Shown piece after piece: positions 62,227 through 64,000 of a DNA stretch of 64,000 bases. A model generated the notes under the pieces. The model was not told the origin of the DNA. It searched no databases and worked only from the letters and a program-made list of their open reading frames with translations. The translations under genes were made by a program, and so were the position numbers. Position 1 is the stretch's first letter. Each line of letters begins with the position of its first letter. The DNA comes from Rhododendron vialii (lineage: Eukaryota > Streptophyta > Magnoliopsida > Ericales > Ericaceae): the NCBI RefSeq assembly GCF_030253575.1, contig NC_080557.1, forward strand, positions 37,482,001 through 37,546,000, written 5' to 3'.

Positions 62227-64000
62227 CTGGAAAAAGAAGCGGAACAAAATATTGGAGTTAGTTCATTCCATGCACTTGTGTGCTTCAGTTTTTGTTTCAT
62301 ACTACAAGTTCTCAATTCAGGCACGTCATGCTGTTCAAAATAACTGCATGCTTTTTTTTTGTTCTTCAAACAAAAACAAGAAGAAAATGGCATAGGACTA
62401 TGGGTAGTGATATTCACCATCGGGGAAGGCTAGGATTTATTTGGATATATATTTAAAAGTAGGTCAATATTATTTTTACAAAAAATAGGAATGTAAATGT
62501 AATTTGGTGAATCATGAATGCCCCTCATGACCTCATGTGGGATATGCAAAGCAGCACCTTTCTTTCTAGAGATTTCAACCACAATCCAACAAGATAGCAG
62601 CACCAGGTTCCAACAGCATGTGGCGGGACCACGTGCCCCAATCAATATTAGCAATTGACATTAATTTAAAAGGACCTACAAGAGGATATTTCTACTTTCG
62701 ACAATATTTCGCTAACCAATGTATTTAGATGATGATAGAGAAATTGGACCACCTCCACTCCTTGATTTTTCCTTGAACTTGGAGTACAGTTCATTTTATC
62801 TGAAGCACTAATGGGTACACTAAAATTTAAACATAAGTTCAAGCAAAAAAAATTACTAATGGCATGGTTATAAATTTGGAAGACAAAAAATGTCTGTCTT
62901 CCAAATTTGAGCAAGATTTGAGTCTCAAGTATGACCACTTATCATTTACTATGTTCGTATTTCACCAACAAATTATCTTTCTCTTAAAAATGCTATTTTG
63001 CCAACAATAAACTACCTTCAATTGCTGTGAAGCAAAGGTAATTTCCAATGTTCTCACAGTGCTTTGCTCCTGCCTTTAATTAAGCTTCCGCAAATGGGAG
63101 GACGAATTGGGCCCCATAATCTATGTGCACGTAAGCTGATCTAGACACTTCAGCTATAAAAAAAATTTGTTCACCCTAATTCTAATCACATAACTACCAA
63201 CAATTTTTCCGAGTGTGTCACTTTTATTGAATCATTGAGAGATAAAGAGTGGTCACCATAACTAGAAATAATTGAGGTTGCTCTAGGCGACGGAATTGTT
63301 TTCCTACAGGTACACTAGTTGACAACAGTTTATGTGCACTGGGCTGACTCAGCAGCGAGAGACCATTCACATTCGCAGCGTCCTTGGGAGTTGGGACCCA
63401 CCTCCCATCAGTCGTCTTCTTTTCCGCTGGACCCATTTCCTCTTTTTCCATGATAGTTCTCTCTATCTGTCTCTCTCTGGAGTCTGGACCCATTTCCTCT
63501 TTTTCCATGATAGTTCCATTTCCTCTTTTTCCATGATAGTTCTCTCTCTCTGTCTCTCTGTGGACCCATTTCCTCTTTTTCCATGATAGTTCTCTCTCTC
63601 TCTCTCTCTCCGATATTCTCTTTTCGACTTTCAACGATAGTACGAGTATTCTCTTTTCCAATAATGTTAAAATAGAAAAAGCACCAAGAAAAGACACTTC
63701 AATTTAACACTACCCCAATGATGAAAATGAAATTGAATATGCTCCCCACCCAAAAAAAGATGAATATATGATCACACACACAAAAAATAGAGATGAATAT
63801 ACCCATGAAATTTGTTCCTTTACAAATTTTGAGAAAAAAAAAATTACTTTCTGCACAATTTTCAATAAATTGCATCAAAACATTCCCAAAACCGAACAAA
63901 GTAGGATTAAAAAATGAACTCTATTACGGGAAGGATTTGGATTTAAAACTGACAGCACAATTACATGAATAAACGTGAAATCATAAACACATACGTATAA
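62227..64000. other. CLT upstream intron or 5' flank
   Basis: No further CLT exon was recognised. The stretch holds AT-rich DNA, the tandem repeats at 63433-63591 and A/T runs near the end. Confidence 0.4.
63433..63591. repeat. Four short repeats with CT-rich spacers
   Basis: The core CCATTTCCTCTTTTTCCATG plus ATAGTT occurs near 63433, 63490, 63516 and 63566, three of the four preceded by GGA or GGAC and separated by (TC)n/GTCTCTCT runs. Reading the other strand gives a false repetitive peptide of MEKEEMGP type. Confidence 0.9.

Noticed and set aside
63224-63697. 157-codon minus-strand ORF with repeated MEKEEMGP
   Set aside because: The repetition comes from CT-rich tandem repeats; no start context, domain or homologue was recognised.

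Overview
The window is nuclear DNA of a flowering plant, most likely a eudicot. Genes are split by many GT-AG introns, intergenic DNA is AT-rich, and Stowaway, Tourist, hAT, Mutator-type, CACTA and LINE remnants are common. A decayed piece of plastid 16S rDNA is also present. The species cannot be named from sequence alone. Exon limits below were read by eye and checked by phase continuity and by resemblance to remembered family sequences; no search was run.

Layout. 1-2.65 kb: decayed LINE (ORF2 tail, long 3' region, A tail) on +. 2.66-9.7 kb: Copia gag scrap, LTR-like DNA and other repeats. 9.72-15.87 kb: intact 22-exon ARGONAUTE of the AGO4/6/9 clade, AGO6-like, on +. 16.4-19.7 kb: plastid rDNA insert, hAT and Tourist elements. 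19.97-20.89 kb: two exons of an RNA polymerase III largest-subunit relic on -, one split by a Mutator-type MITE. 21.1-23.2 kb: three transposons. 23.54-23.90 kb: small lysine-rich protein gene on +. 24-32 kb: gene-poor, with one CACTA terminus.

32.1-36.2 kb: complete calcium-dependent protein kinase (CPK17/34 type) on -. 38.3-44.7 kb: complete plastid PpiC/rhodanese protein (STR12 type) on -. 46.2-49.0 kb: AGO4-like pseudogene on +, broken by a MITE with a CT tract, frameshifts and a truncated retroelement. 50.1-54.1 kb: 3' end of a PH-RhoGAP (REN/PHGAP type) relic on + with nonsense codons. 58.4-62.2 kb: middle exons of a CRT-like (CLT) plastid thiol transporter on -. 63.4-63.6 kb: short tandem repeats.

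How the parts relate. CPK, STR12, PHGAP and CLT appear to match, by recall, a conserved gene neighbourhood on Arabidopsis chromosome 5 (around At5g19360-At5g19390, and its duplicate around At5g12150-At5g12180), so the 32-62 kb part is probably an ancestral block invaded by the AGO4-like fragment and MITEs. No operon-like or plainly novel multi-gene system was seen. The most distinctive content is an intact AGO6-like gene near an AGO4-like relic, and several insertions whose target duplications can still be read.
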